A stretch of DNA of 64,000 nt from Bacteroidota bacterium. Lineage in GTDB: Bacteria > Bacteroidota > Bacteroidia > Chitinophagales > JADIYW01. A program made the position numbers and the translations under genes. The stretch is from the NCBI GenBank assembly GCA_963169645.1, contig CAUJCO010000013.1:386142-450141 (forward strand). The letters are read 5' to 3'. The notes beneath the pieces are model-generated. The model was not told where the DNA came from. It searched no databases and worked only from the letters and a program-made list of their open reading frames with translations. Below are positions 34,800 to 45,551 of this stretch, in pieces; position 1 is the first letter of the stretch, and each line of letters starts with the position of its first letter.

Positions 34800-35792
34800 C
34801 TAAGGAACTTCTACACGATTTAAGATGGTGTCTATAATGTGTTCTTGCGTGATGTTTTCCGCTTCTGCTTCGTAGGTTATTCCGATACGATGTCGAAGTA
34901 CATCGTGTGCTACAGCACGAACATCTTCCGGAATTACGTATCCTCTGCGTTTTATAAATGCGTATGCTTTGGATGCCATTGCCAAACTGATGCTGGCACG
35001 TGGTGAGCCTCCGTAACTGATGAGATGTTTTAGATTATCTATTTTATATTTTGATGCATCACGGGTGGCAAAAATGATATCTAAGATATACTTTTCAATT
35101 TTTTCATCCATATACACTTTCCGAACGGTATCTCTTGCTTGCAAGATAGTTTGTGCCGTGATTATAGGTTTAATATTTGCATTTGTACCGGCTACATTTT
35201 GACGCATAATTTGACGTTCTTCTTCAAACTCCGGATAACCGATTTTCACTTTCAACATAAAACGGTCAACTTGTGCTTCGGGCAGGTTGTATGTTCCTTC
35301 TTGTTCAATTGGATTTTGCGTTGCCATTACTAAAAATGGCTCTTCCAATTTATATGTTGTATCACCTAAGGTTACCACTCTTTCTTGCATGGATTGCAAC
35401 AAAGCACTTTGCACTTTAGCCGGTGCACGGTTTATCTCATCTGCTAATAAAAAATTAGAAAATACAGGTCCTTTTTTTACTTCAAAATTTCCTTTTGCTT
35501 GATTGTAAATCATCGTTCCCAAAATATCGGCCGGTAATAAATCCGGTGTAAATTGTATACGCGAAAACTTGGTATCAATAGCATCTGATAACGATTTAAT
35601 GGCTAATGTTTTTGCCAATCCCGGAACACCTTCTAACAAGATATGACCTTGCGATAACAAGGCAATCATCAAACGTTCCAACATGTATTTTTGACCAACA
35701 ATCGATTTGCCAATTTCGATATTCAATAACTCTAAAAAAGCACTATCCTGTTGTATTTTTTCGTTTAATGCTTTAATGTCGAAAGATTCCAT
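34800..35792 (-). CDS. MoxR-family AAA+ ATPase
   Basis: The 330-residue ATPase has Walker A LEGVPGLAKT, Walker B LLADEINRAPAKVQSALLQSMQE, sensor 1 ATQNPIEQEGTYNLPEAQVDRF and the lid motif GGSPRASISLAMASKAYAF. MoxR ATPases act as chaperones, usually with the VWA proteins encoded beside them (here BatA and BatB). It leads the eight-gene operon and is preceded by a good -7 box at 35816-35823. Confidence 0.95.
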   Translation of the reverse strand: MESFDIKALNEKIQQDSAFLELLNIEIGKSIVGQKYMLERLMIALLSQGHILLEGVPGLAKTLAIKSLSDAIDTKFSRIQFTPDLLPADILGTMIYNQAKGNFEVKKGPVFSNFLLADEINRAPAKVQSALLQSMQERVVTLGDTTYKLEEPFLVMATQNPIEQEGTYNLPEAQVDRFMLKVKIGYPEFEEERQIMRQNVAGTNANIKPIITAQTILQARDTVRKVYMDEKIEKYILDIIFATRDASKYKIDNLKHLISYGGSPRASISLAMASKAYAFIKRRGYVIPEDVRAVAHDVLRHRIGITYEAEAENITQEHIIDTILNRVEVP

Positions 35793-35815
35793 AAGGTATT
35801 ATTTTTTGATAGGCA

Positions 35816-35823
35816 CAAATTTA
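35816..35823 (-). promoter_or_regulatory. -7 box of the moxR-bat operon
   Basis: TAAATTTG on the minus strand matches TAnnTTTG; transcription should start near 35812, about 20 nt upstream of the MoxR ATG. No other consensus box is evident between the genes down to batE. Confidence 0.6.
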
Positions 35824-35891
35824 AAATCCTAAACACTTTTGTCTTTTGATATATTGTTAAATTATGTTACCTATTAAGTATTATTTACAAT

Positions 35892-35923
35892 AAAAAATGC
35901 CACGATAAATTACCGTGGCATTT
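35892..35923 (-). terminator. Terminator of the DUF3078 gene
   Basis: AAATGCCACG (35895-35904) pairs with CGTGGCATTT (35914-35923) over a 9-nt loop. On the minus strand the hairpin is followed by a T run. It insulates the bat operon promoter downstream. Confidence 0.82.
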
Positions 35924-35944
35924 ATATAGAATCGATATAAATAA

Positions 35945-36973
35945 TTAGAGTTTTTTAGCCTTTTCTCCTTTGGCTTTGCTGTAATTCATTTGATAGGTTA
36001 ATCCAACACCAATAATATCTCTGAATTGTACTTTAGAGGTTTTGATATTTGGATTGCTGGTTTCAAACGTGATGTCATTATCCCAAATTAAATGCATAAA
36101 AACGCTGGCCGACAAAAATTTATTCACTTTTAATCCTACTGTTGTTTGCCAATCTACGTCGATATTTTTTCTATAATGAGATTTACTTTCTTTTGGTAAT
36201 GTAGCATCAAACGGATCTTTTGCGGAATGCAAGTAATTTTTATACACTTTCATCACCGATAAAATGCTGATATTTTGTTTCCAAAAATCTTGTTTATATG
36301 TTGCTATTAACACTGCACCAAATTCTTTTTTCACTTTAGATGGATAGAAATTACCAAAAGTATTTAAAGCAGCAATATCATTTGCAGCGACATAGGTAAC
36401 TTTAGCTGCTAACGGCGAGAAGAATAACGAAAAATAAGGAACGGGAACATAATCTAAACCAATTGCTCCTTCAAATATCAAGGGTGCTGCAGCGCGCGAA
36501 ATAACATATTTGGCGGTATCTGTATAATTGTAAGAATTGGAAAACTGCGATTTTAAATCGGTATATGCTGCAAAATAGAGTGGCTTATGAATTCTGTAAC
36601 CATATTTTGCAAATATTTCCCAACGGTCTGCATTTTTTCTTAATTTATATATATCGCCTTTGGTAAATTGCAAACCATATTCTGCAGCTGCCCACATTTG
36701 CAATAAATGGTTGTTCTTTTTATAATCTGCGAAGAAACGCATATTGAATAATAAAGAAAAGGAGTTGGTACCGCCGGCAGCCCAGTTTTTAAAACCAGCT
36801 TGATTAAATGTAACACCGCCAATTCCGCCAAATTTCCAGCCGTTTGTTGTGTCTTCTAACTTTTTCTTTTCGTCTGCTGAGAGTGCTTCTCCTTTAATTT
36901 GTTTTTCTACTTGTGTCCATGCTGTCATATAAACAGAAAGCAGGCACAAAAGAATGAAGATTGATTTTTTCAT
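35945..36973 (-). CDS. DUF3078 outer-membrane protein
   Basis: The 342-residue protein has a signal peptide (IFILLCLLSVYMTAWTQ) and the DUF3078 opening WKFGGIGGVTFNQAGFKNWAAGG, followed by barrel-like alternating strands up to FRDIIGVGLTYQMNY and a basic end. The family is widespread in Bacteroidota and has no assigned function. Its promoter region carries a 9-bp inverted repeat over the -7 box, suggesting regulation, and a terminator follows. Confidence 0.87.
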   Translation of the reverse strand: MKKSIFILLCLLSVYMTAWTQVEKQIKGEALSADEKKKLEDTTNGWKFGGIGGVTFNQAGFKNWAAGGTNSFSLLFNMRFFADYKKNNHLLQMWAAAEYGLQFTKGDIYKLRKNADRWEIFAKYGYRIHKPLYFAAYTDLKSQFSNSYNYTDTAKYVISRAAAPLIFEGAIGLDYVPVPYFSLFFSPLAAKVTYVAANDIAALNTFGNFYPSKVKKEFGAVLIATYKQDFWKQNISILSVMKVYKNYLHSAKDPFDATLPKESKSHYRKNIDVDWQTTVGLKVNKFLSASVFMHLIWDNDITFETSNPNIKTSKVQFRDIIGVGLTYQMNYSKAKGEKAKKL

Positions 36974-37022
36974 GATTGATATTTATTTCTAAAATGAATG
37001 GATGAACAAACGGAAGTGCACG

Positions 37023-37062
37023 TTGCATCGTAACAGTTTATTCAATTAACGATGCAAAATTA
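37023..37062 (-). promoter_or_regulatory. DUF3078 promoter with overlapping inverted repeat
   Basis: TAATTTTG (37055-37062, minus strand) fits the -7 consensus, about 78 nt upstream of the ATG. ACGATGCAA (37049-37057) and TTGCATCGT (37023-37031) form a perfect 9-bp inverted repeat that overlaps the box and covers the start of the transcript. It could be an operator or a 5'-end hairpin. Confidence 0.5.
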
Positions 37063-37128
37063 ATTGACCAAAAATAAAGAAAAGGTTAATAATTTCTATA
37101 TTAAAAATCTTGTTTTATGGCTTGTTTG

Positions 37129-39285
37129 TTATAATTTTTCTTGTAGAAATCGGTACATTTTTAAATACAAATCGTATCGAACATTATTATTTCCAATGCC
37201 ATGAGCACCATCTACATAAGGGAAAAACAGATACGATTTATTTGCGACGTTGAGTGCTTTCGTGAGTTCTAAGGTGTGTTGAAAATGCACATTGTCATCG
37301 GCGGTTCCGTGCACAAGCATAAAACTTCCCTGTAGCTTTTTTGCATTTGCAATTGGATTGTTCGCTGCATATCCACTTGGGTTTTCTTCCGGTGTTCGCA
37401 GGTAGCGTTCTGTATATATATTATCGTAAAAACGCCAATCTGTAACTGGTGCCACAGCGATACCGGCTTTAAAAATCGCATTGGATTCGAATAAACAATT
37501 GGCTGCCATAAATCCGCCGTAGCTCCATCCAAAAATGCCAATTCTATTGCTATCTACAAAAGATAATTTACCGAAATATTTAGCCGCATTTGTTTGATCT
37601 TCTGTTTCTAATTTTCCCAATTGTAAATACGTCGCTTTCTTAAACTCAACACCTTTTCCATTGGTACCTCGGTTATCTACACATGCTACGGCAATGCCAT
37701 TCGATGCCAAAAAATTAAAAAAGAAATCGTTGTTGCTTTGCCATTCATTTACTACTTTTTGACTATGTGGTCCACCATAAACAAACATCAATAATGGATA
37801 TTTTTTTGTGCTATCCATGATTGATGGTTTAATCATCCACGCATTTAGCGTAGCTGTCGGTAATTGAATTTTCAAGAATTCTTTTTGTGCAATATTTTGT
37901 GCAGTGTCTTGCAATGTTTTATTATCCAACCAATCTATTTTCTTTCCGGTTGCTGTATGTATAATTTGTGTTTTGGGTGCTTGTGAGGCAGATGAGAACG
38001 TGTGTATAAAGAAAGATGCATCATTCGAAAATTGTGCATCATTTGTACCGGAAAAATTAGATAATTTACGCTTCTCTAACGTTTCATAATTTATTTGATA
38101 AATGTATGCATCGATGTCATTTCCTTCATTGCTTTGAAAATAGATGTTTTGAGTGTGTTCATCCAGTGCATAAATTTTATTGACTTCAAAATTGCCTTTT
38201 GTAATTTGCTGCTTTAATGTGCCATCCGGCGAATAGTGATAAATATGATTAAAACCATCTTTCTCTGAAAGAATTATAAAAGATTTATCGGATAAAAAAT
38301 GGATTGTATTTGGAATATCAAGATATGTATCAGATGTTTCAAGGTATATTTGCTTTATTTTTTTTGATTTTATATTATAAGAAATCAACCTTAATGTATC
38401 TTGATGTCGATTAAGTAATAGAGCAATCACATCATCTCCGTTCCAATAAATCCTTGGAATATATTCATACGAAAATGGGATTGGAATTTGTTTATTTTTT
38501 TTTGATTTTACATCATAATACCACCAAGTAACTTTAGCATTGGCTTCGCCAACTTTTGGATATTTATAGGTAAACTCGGAAGGATATGTTTGTTGATTAT
38601 ATTGTGTGATAGTAGCCATTTTTACGGCACTTTCATCCCATTTTAAATAAGCAATTTTATTGCTGTTTGCATTCCATTCAAAAGCTCGTTTTAATTCCAA
38701 TTCTTCTTCATACACCCAATCACTTTTCCCATTAATAATATAGTTCCATTTTCCATCTTTTGTAATAGGAAATTCTGATAAGGTTACTAATGATTTACAA
38801 TACAAATTATTGTCTTTTACAAAAGCAATCCATTTGTCATCCGGTGAAAAGGTTGGATAAAACTGATATGAATCACTGAGCGAAATAAGTTGCTTATCTG
38901 GTGTGGCAATGAAATATTTGCACATTGTAGAATAGCGATATAATTGGGTGCAAGATGAGCTAAATAAAAAATAGGTATCAGTATTGGAAATCGTTAAATT
39001 GTTCAAACTATTTGATAACAAGGGTATTTCCGATATGTAATTAGATAGAGAAATCGTTCTTTCTATTTTATTCTCTGCATTAAAAATTTGTATTTCCGAA
39101 CTTGTGCTTGTTTTTTTCAACTTAGCAAACATCGGCTTTGTGTGTAAAAAATGAACTATTCCAATTTGCTTTGCCACAAACTTATTTTGCAAGAAAATTT
39201 GCTCTAAACTTAATTGACTATGTCCAAATTGGAAATTAGTTAAAAAAACAAATAATGCTATTATTTTTACATTTGACAATCGCAT
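37129..39285 (-). CDS. Dipeptidyl peptidase IV-type S9 prolyl peptidase
   Basis: The 718-residue protein has a signal peptide (IALFVFLTNFQFGHSQ), an eight-bladed propeller with the DPP-IV Glu motif WVYEEEL, and an alpha/beta hydrolase domain. The catalytic residues are visible: Ser in GWSYGGFMA, Asp in GTADDNVHF and His in DGAHGI. Length and motifs fit periplasmic DPP-IV, which removes X-Pro dipeptides during peptide use. It is divergent from a small barrel gene. TAACTTTA upstream is a weak -7 candidate. Confidence 0.93.
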   Translation of the reverse strand: MRLSNVKIIALFVFLTNFQFGHSQLSLEQIFLQNKFVAKQIGIVHFLHTKPMFAKLKKTSTSSEIQIFNAENKIERTISLSNYISEIPLLSNSLNNLTISNTDTYFLFSSSCTQLYRYSTMCKYFIATPDKQLISLSDSYQFYPTFSPDDKWIAFVKDNNLYCKSLVTLSEFPITKDGKWNYIINGKSDWVYEEELELKRAFEWNANSNKIAYLKWDESAVKMATITQYNQQTYPSEFTYKYPKVGEANAKVTWWYYDVKSKKNKQIPIPFSYEYIPRIYWNGDDVIALLLNRHQDTLRLISYNIKSKKIKQIYLETSDTYLDIPNTIHFLSDKSFIILSEKDGFNHIYHYSPDGTLKQQITKGNFEVNKIYALDEHTQNIYFQSNEGNDIDAYIYQINYETLEKRKLSNFSGTNDAQFSNDASFFIHTFSSASQAPKTQIIHTATGKKIDWLDNKTLQDTAQNIAQKEFLKIQLPTATLNAWMIKPSIMDSTKKYPLLMFVYGGPHSQKVVNEWQSNNDFFFNFLASNGIAVACVDNRGTNGKGVEFKKATYLQLGKLETEDQTNAAKYFGKLSFVDSNRIGIFGWSYGGFMAANCLFESNAIFKAGIAVAPVTDWRFYDNIYTERYLRTPEENPSGYAANNPIANAKKLQGSFMLVHGTADDNVHFQHTLELTKALNVANKSYLFFPYVDGAHGIGNNNVRYDLYLKMYRFLQEKL

Positions 39286-39341
39286 CTAAACTATTTTAAG
39301 TAAAGTTACGTTTTAGCAATATAATAATGCATTTTTACAAT

Positions 39342-40037
39342 ATGAATAAAGTTTACTTTCTTGTTTTTATACTCATTTTTGGTGGAGCTTGGAATACCTT
39401 TGCACAAGATGAAATATACGATGAACCTATACGAATAATAGATACGTTACAAGAAAGTAATTCTCAAAAAACATCCATCTCTCATGTCGATGCGAAAAAA
39501 TCAAAACGACAAATGGAAAAAGAGCGGTACGACGCTTTAACTGCAATGGAGAAAAAGAAAGAAAAACTCAATCGGCTTCGCTTGGGTGGCAATGTCGGTT
39601 TTCAATTTGGCAGTTATACGTATATCAATTTTTCGCCTACGGCCGGATATATGGTATTAAAAGACCGTTTGGAATTAGGTGCCGGTCCTATACTAATCTA
39701 TCAGCGTTACCGATATTCTCAATCGTATGTTTATCGTTCATTTGTGTATGGTGCAGATGCATATGCACGTGGCTTTTTGTATAAAGGTTTGTATTTAGAA
39801 GCTCGCTACGATCCGGTTAATAAGCCTTCGTATTTTACATTAGATAAGCGACTTTGGGTACATCATTTATTATTAGGTGCCGGCTACGCTGCAACTATCT
39901 CTAAGTTTGGCGTATTCAATATTTCATTATTGTACAATGTGTTGGACAACAACGAATCAATCTATCAAGGAACATTTAGTGACAAAGTACCTTTAATTGT
40001 TACGATGGGAGTTGGCTTTGGTATTGGTGGAAAATAA
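39342..40037 (+). CDS. Secreted outer-membrane beta-barrel-like hypothetical protein
   Basis: The 231-residue product has a signal peptide (VYFLVFILIFGGAWNTFAQ), a charged segment of about 60 residues (AKKSKRQMEKERYDALTAME) and then a beta-rich barrel (LRLGGNVGFQFGSYTYINFS, LGAGPILIYQRYRY, VPLIVTMGVGFGIGG). I choose the ATG at 39342 because it directly precedes the signal peptide; an ATG at 39327 is in frame too. No family is recognised. It is convergent with the next gene at 11 bp. Confidence 0.75.
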   Translation: MNKVYFLVFILIFGGAWNTFAQDEIYDEPIRIIDTLQESNSQKTSISHVDAKKSKRQMEKERYDALTAMEKKKEKLNRLRLGGNVGFQFGSYTYINFSPTAGYMVLKDRLELGAGPILIYQRYRYSQSYVYRSFVYGADAYARGFLYKGLYLEARYDPVNKPSYFTLDKRLWVHHLLLGAGYAATISKFGVFNISLLYNVLDNNESIYQGTFSDKVPLIVTMGVGFGIGGK

Positions 40038-40048
40038 GTTTTCACTCA

Positions 40049-40741
40049 CTATCTTTTTTCTTGTATCGTTTGCACGCCGGGTAAATACTGAATGCATCCT
40101 TTTGCCAAATACAACAAGCAAAATATCATAGCATATACTATAATTTTTTGTGCGGTTTGCTGCACATAGGCTACTTCTTTAGGATTGGGTCCAAATTTCA
40201 TTATCAAAATATAGATGGCAATTGACACAACAATAATCATCAACGCATTTCCATATTTATTGGGCAATGTATGATGTTTACGTATCAGCATGGTGTACGA
40301 GAAACTCAACGGAATTAACGTACCAAATGCAGCATAAACAAACTTCATGTGTAATGGCAAAAATAAATCACAAGGTGTGAGTGCGATACCGGCTAACAAG
40401 AATGGAAACAATGAGCCACTTATCAATGCAACATAATAAATTTTTTCGTCTAACTCTTTGCTTTGTGTTCTTTTTAAAATATCTAAATTAAAAATAAACA
40501 TGGAAGCTGAATGAAAAAGCAAGGCTATTTCAAAACAGAAAAATGAAATCCATTTAGTGCCGCCTAAATGCGTACGCCATCTACCTAACTCCGAAAAAAA
40601 ATTATTAAAAAAACTGTATCCTTTTGTGTAATGATTTAAGATAGTTCCACCGGGAAAATAAATCATGCCGATAGCTGTAAACGTAATAAATACGATGCAA
40701 CTGACGTACAACAGTCGAAAAGAAAATGGGATTTTTTGCAT
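40049..40741 (-). CDS. DUF998-like integral membrane protein
   Basis: The 230-residue protein has about six membrane helices. The first loop holds FPGGTILNHYTKGYSFFNNFFSELGR, a pattern typical of DUF998 proteins, followed by spans near residues 55-75, 100-120, 130-150, 165-180 and 200-220. The function of the family is unknown. It lies downstream of gyrB on the same strand but behind that gene's terminator, so it probably has its own promoter. Confidence 0.72.
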   Translation of the reverse strand: MQKIPFSFRLLYVSCIVFITFTAIGMIYFPGGTILNHYTKGYSFFNNFFSELGRWRTHLGGTKWISFFCFEIALLFHSASMFIFNLDILKRTQSKELDEKIYYVALISGSLFPFLLAGIALTPCDLFLPLHMKFVYAAFGTLIPLSFSYTMLIRKHHTLPNKYGNALMIIVVSIAIYILIMKFGPNPKEVAYVQQTAQKIIVYAMIFCLLYLAKGCIQYLPGVQTIQEKR

Positions 40742-40775
40742 AGAAACAAGATAGAAATTTTTATTGAATATGCAT

Positions 40776-40805
40776 AAAAAAGTCCATTCAAAAACGAATG
40801 GACTT
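40776..40805 (-). terminator. Terminator of gyrB
   Basis: AAGTCCATTC (40780-40789) pairs perfectly with GAATGGACTT (40796-40805) over a 6-nt loop. On the minus strand it is followed by a T run (40776-40779 and beyond). Confidence 0.83.
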
Positions 40806-40827
40806 ATGATAAAAAATGCTGATTTTA

Positions 40828-42837
<2,010 letters not shown>

Positions 42838-42876
42838 CTAAAAACACCTCTGTTTATTTATCTAAAATAAGACCAA

Positions 42877-42884
42877 CAAAGATA
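42877..42884 (-). promoter_or_regulatory. -7 box of gyrB
   Basis: TATCTTTG on the minus strand matches TAnnTTTG; the predicted start near 42873 gives a leader of about 78 nt, longer than most others in the window. Confidence 0.6.
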
Positions 42885-42969
42885 CAAAAAGCCCACCTGA
42901 AAAATTGAAAAACAAATCCTTGTTTATCCACATTTTACGTTAACAAATCATAATATTTTGGAAAGATTT

Positions 42970-43488
42970 TCAAGGCAGGATTTTATTCAAATCCATTATC
43001 TTTTCGGCCTTTTTCAATAGCTCATCCATTCCTAAAGAATCCAGCTTTCCGGATAGAGAATCTAAGTTGATATTTTTAAGATTTATCTTGTTTTTTAGCG
43101 AATCTAAATCGCTTGTTTTTATTAATTCATCAAAGACAGAAAGTGGGTTGGCAGCAATAGCATAAATAGTATCACCATTGGCTAATAATGCTGTATTATC
43201 TGTTGGAATTAAATTCAATTGGGCATTTCCTAAAAATGGGATAGAATTAACTTGAGCTACAGTTCCTTTCGTTGCCTGAAAATCATGTTTCAAATCCAAC
43301 GTTGCAATTACGCTATTACCTACAATTTTTAAGCCTGAAATTTCACCAACTTCCAACCCTTTGCATTTTACTTTACTGCCCTCACTTAATCCATTGGCAT
43401 CTTCCAAAACAGCATATATTTTATAGGAATCGTTGTTACATCCTTTAAATGAAAGGATACCGATTATAAACATCACTAGTAGTTTCAT
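42970..43488 (-). CDS. MCE/MlaD-domain protein, probable lipoprotein
   Basis: The 172-residue protein begins with a short hydrophobic segment ending FKGCNND, possibly a lipobox Cys at residue 17. A single MCE domain follows (YKIYAVLEDANGLSEGSKVKC, GLEVGEISGLKI, FLGNAQLNLIP), and the C-terminus is a Leu/Asp-rich helix (LDSLSGKLDSLGMDELLKKAEK). MCE proteins bind lipids for transport between membranes. Neither an MlaE permease nor an MlaF ATPase is nearby, so it may serve a complex encoded elsewhere. Confidence 0.82.
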   Translation of the reverse strand: MKLLVMFIIGILSFKGCNNDSYKIYAVLEDANGLSEGSKVKCKGLEVGEISGLKIVGNSVIATLDLKHDFQATKGTVAQVNSIPFLGNAQLNLIPTDNTALLANGDTIYAIAANPLSVFDELIKTSDLDSLKNKINLKNINLDSLSGKLDSLGMDELLKKAEKIMDLNKILP

Positions 43489-43564
43489 AGTTAACTATTT
43501 TATGGTAAAGTGTATCAAATACGTACTGATTTTCCAGCAATACTATCTACATAAAAATACAAAA

Positions 43565-44875
43565 TTACAAACGTTTTATATCTGCACCTAATGCTTGCAA
43601 TCGTGTATCTATATTTTGATATCCACGATCTATTTGATGAATATTAGAAATTGTGCTTTTGCCATCTGCTGAAAGTGCCGCAATTAACAAGGCAACACCG
43701 GCTCTAATATCAGGTGAACTCATAGCAATGCCGCGTAAACTATATTCTCTATTAATGCCAATTACGGTGGCTCTATGTGGATCGCACAAGATTATTTTAG
43801 CGCCCATATCAATTAACTTATCAACGAAAAACAAGCGTGATTCAAACATTTTCTGATGAATTAAAACACTGCCATCCGCTTGTGTAGCTGTTACTAAAAC
43901 GATACTCAATAAATCGGGTGTAAAAAGCGGCCAAGGACCATCAGAAATAGTTAAAATAGAACCATCAATAAATGTTTGGACTTCGTAAGGTTCTTGTCCG
44001 TGCACAATAATATCATCATCCTTCAACTCCAATTTTATGCCTAATTTTTGAAAATATTTTGGTATTACACCTAACATATCAATTCGGCAATCTTTTATGG
44101 TGATATTTGATTTTGTCATGGCTGCTAAGCCAATAAAACTGCCTATTTCAATCATGTCCGGCAACAATCGATGTGTTGTGCCGTTCAATTTCTGAACGCC
44201 TTTTATATGCAACAAATTAGAACCAATTCCGGATATTTTGGCACCCATTTTATTGAGCATGGAGCATAATTGCTGTAAATACGGTTCGCATGCTGCATTA
44301 AAAATGGTGGTTTCTCCTTCAGCTAAAACAGCCGCCATCACTATATTTGCCGTTCCGGTTACGGAAGGTTCTTCCAACAAAATATATTTCCCAATTAGTT
44401 TATCGGCGGTTAAGGAATAAAAGGATTTTTCTTTGTCGAAATGGAAATTTGCGCCTAATTCTGTGAAGCCTAAGAAATGAGTATCTAAGCGTCTTCTACC
44501 GATTTTATCGCCTCCGGGTGTAGGTAAATAGGCACGTTTAAAGCGGGCTAAAAGTGGACCTAATATCATGACAGAACCACGCAAATGGCCGGCTCTTTTC
44601 TTAAATTTTTCGGTAAGTAAAATATCGGGATCCACTGCTTGTGCGTTAAAAGTGTATGTATCATCGTTTACTTTCTGTACTCGAACGCCCATTTCAGATA
44701 GCAACTCTATCAACACATTTACATCCAAAATATTTGGGATATTGGAAATGGTTATATCATCATCCGTTAGCAATACGGCAGAAAGTATTTGCAATGCTTC
44801 ATTTTTGGCACCTTGCGGTGTAATGGTTCCTCGCAATGACTTTCCACCTCTTACTTCAAAAGTATCTGCACTCAT
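43565..44875 (-). CDS. murA: UDP-N-acetylglucosamine 1-carboxyvinyltransferase, Asp-type active site
   Basis: MurA adds enolpyruvate to UDP-GlcNAc, the first step of murein synthesis. The 436-residue product has QGAKNEALQI with the substrate Lys, HLRGSVMILGPLLARF, and the catalytic loop LPTPGGDKIGRRRLDTH. Asp123 stands where most MurA proteins have the Cys alkylated by fosfomycin. The ATG at 44875 fits the conserved start; the frame is open 50 codons further, but those codons are the repeat tail of the upstream gene read in another frame. It begins 7 bp after the DUF4290 gene. Confidence 0.94.
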   Translation of the reverse strand: MSADTFEVRGGKSLRGTITPQGAKNEALQILSAVLLTDDDITISNIPNILDVNVLIELLSEMGVRVQKVNDDTYTFNAQAVDPDILLTEKFKKRAGHLRGSVMILGPLLARFKRAYLPTPGGDKIGRRRLDTHFLGFTELGANFHFDKEKSFYSLTADKLIGKYILLEEPSVTGTANIVMAAVLAEGETTIFNAACEPYLQQLCSMLNKMGAKISGIGSNLLHIKGVQKLNGTTHRLLPDMIEIGSFIGLAAMTKSNITIKDCRIDMLGVIPKYFQKLGIKLELKDDDIIVHGQEPYEVQTFIDGSILTISDGPWPLFTPDLLSIVLVTATQADGSVLIHQKMFESRLFFVDKLIDMGAKIILCDPHRATVIGINREYSLRGIAMSSPDIRAGVALLIAALSADGKSTISNIHQIDRGYQNIDTRLQALGADIKRL

Positions 44876-44882
44876 ACAATTA

Positions 44883-45551
44883 TTAATAACGTTTTCGATT
44901 ATTGTTGTTATTTCGGTTCTTATTGTTGTTATTTCGGTTCTTGTTGTTATTATTTCGGTTCTTGTTGTTATTATTTTTGTTATTGCTAAAGTTGCGTTTT
45001 GGTTGGTTGCGCGACATCGATTCAATATTCATCTCTGCACTGATTTCTAATTCACCACCGGAAATTGTACGCATATCTTCTTTTATTAAGTCATTACTTA
45101 CTTCTTCATTGCTCCAATTTTTGTATGCCATCTTCATAAAGTTACCTATAATCTCGGTAAATACTTCTCGTTTACCTTCATCTTCCATCTTAATAGCTTT
45201 ATCTACTAAAGCTTCTACATTTTTACCGTAATGTTTTAATCGGATGCGAGATTGTGGATAGGATAATTTTGCCGGTTGTATTCTATATGTTTCCTCACTT
45301 GGTTTGGGATAAGGAGAATCTACATCTAATTTAAAATCAGAAATAATAAATAGATGATCCCAAAGTTTGTGTCTATAATCTGCAATATTTCGCAACGTAG
45401 GATTTAAAATACCCATTAATTGGATGATATTTTCGGCCGCCTTTTGTCGTTCTGCTCTGTTTTCTATATTTACTACATAGTCGACCATTTGTTGCATGTG
45501 ACGACCATATTCACGCATGGTTATATCAACCCTTCCTGTATTATATTTCAT
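44883..45551 (-). CDS. DUF4290 protein with Asn/Arg/Lys repeat tail
   Basis: The 222-residue protein has the DUF4290 start (YNTGRVDITMREYGRHMQQMVDY) and the helical core of the family (HLFIISDF, RLKHYGKNVEALVDKAIK, FMKMAYKNWS). The last ~30 residues are a heptad tandem repeat of NNNNKNR type, encoded by 21-nt DNA repeats at about 44895-44975, ending NNNRKRY. The basic disordered tail may bind RNA. The gene precedes murA by 7 bp, a conserved Bacteroidota pairing. Its function is unknown. Confidence 0.88.
   Translation of the reverse strand: MKYNTGRVDITMREYGRHMQQMVDYVVNIENRAERQKAAENIIQLMGILNPTLRNIADYRHKLWDHLFIISDFKLDVDSPYPKPSEETYRIQPAKLSYPQSRIRLKHYGKNVEALVDKAIKMEDEGKREVFTEIIGNFMKMAYKNWSNEEVSNDLIKEDMRTISGGELEISAEMNIESMSRNQPKRNFSNNKNNNNKNRNNNNKNRNNNNKNRNNNNNRKRY
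44895..44975 (-). repeat. 21-nt tandem repeat encoding the DUF4290 tail
   Basis: About three to four copies of a 21-nt unit (TTTCGGTTCTTGTTGTTATTA on the plus strand would be one; the first copy differs by a few bases) encode Asn-rich heptads on the minus strand. Because 21 is a multiple of three, copy-number changes would keep the frame. Confidence 0.8.

Noticed and set aside
32784-35792. MoxR/VWA block as a viral-defence or metallochelatase cluster
   Set aside because: Gene order and the BatA-E set match the standard Bacteroidota moxR-bat operon.
44876-45025. 50-residue N-terminal extension of murA
   Set aside because: It is the DUF4290 repeat tail read in another frame (TTRTEI-type repeats); conserved MurA sequence begins at the ATG at 44875.
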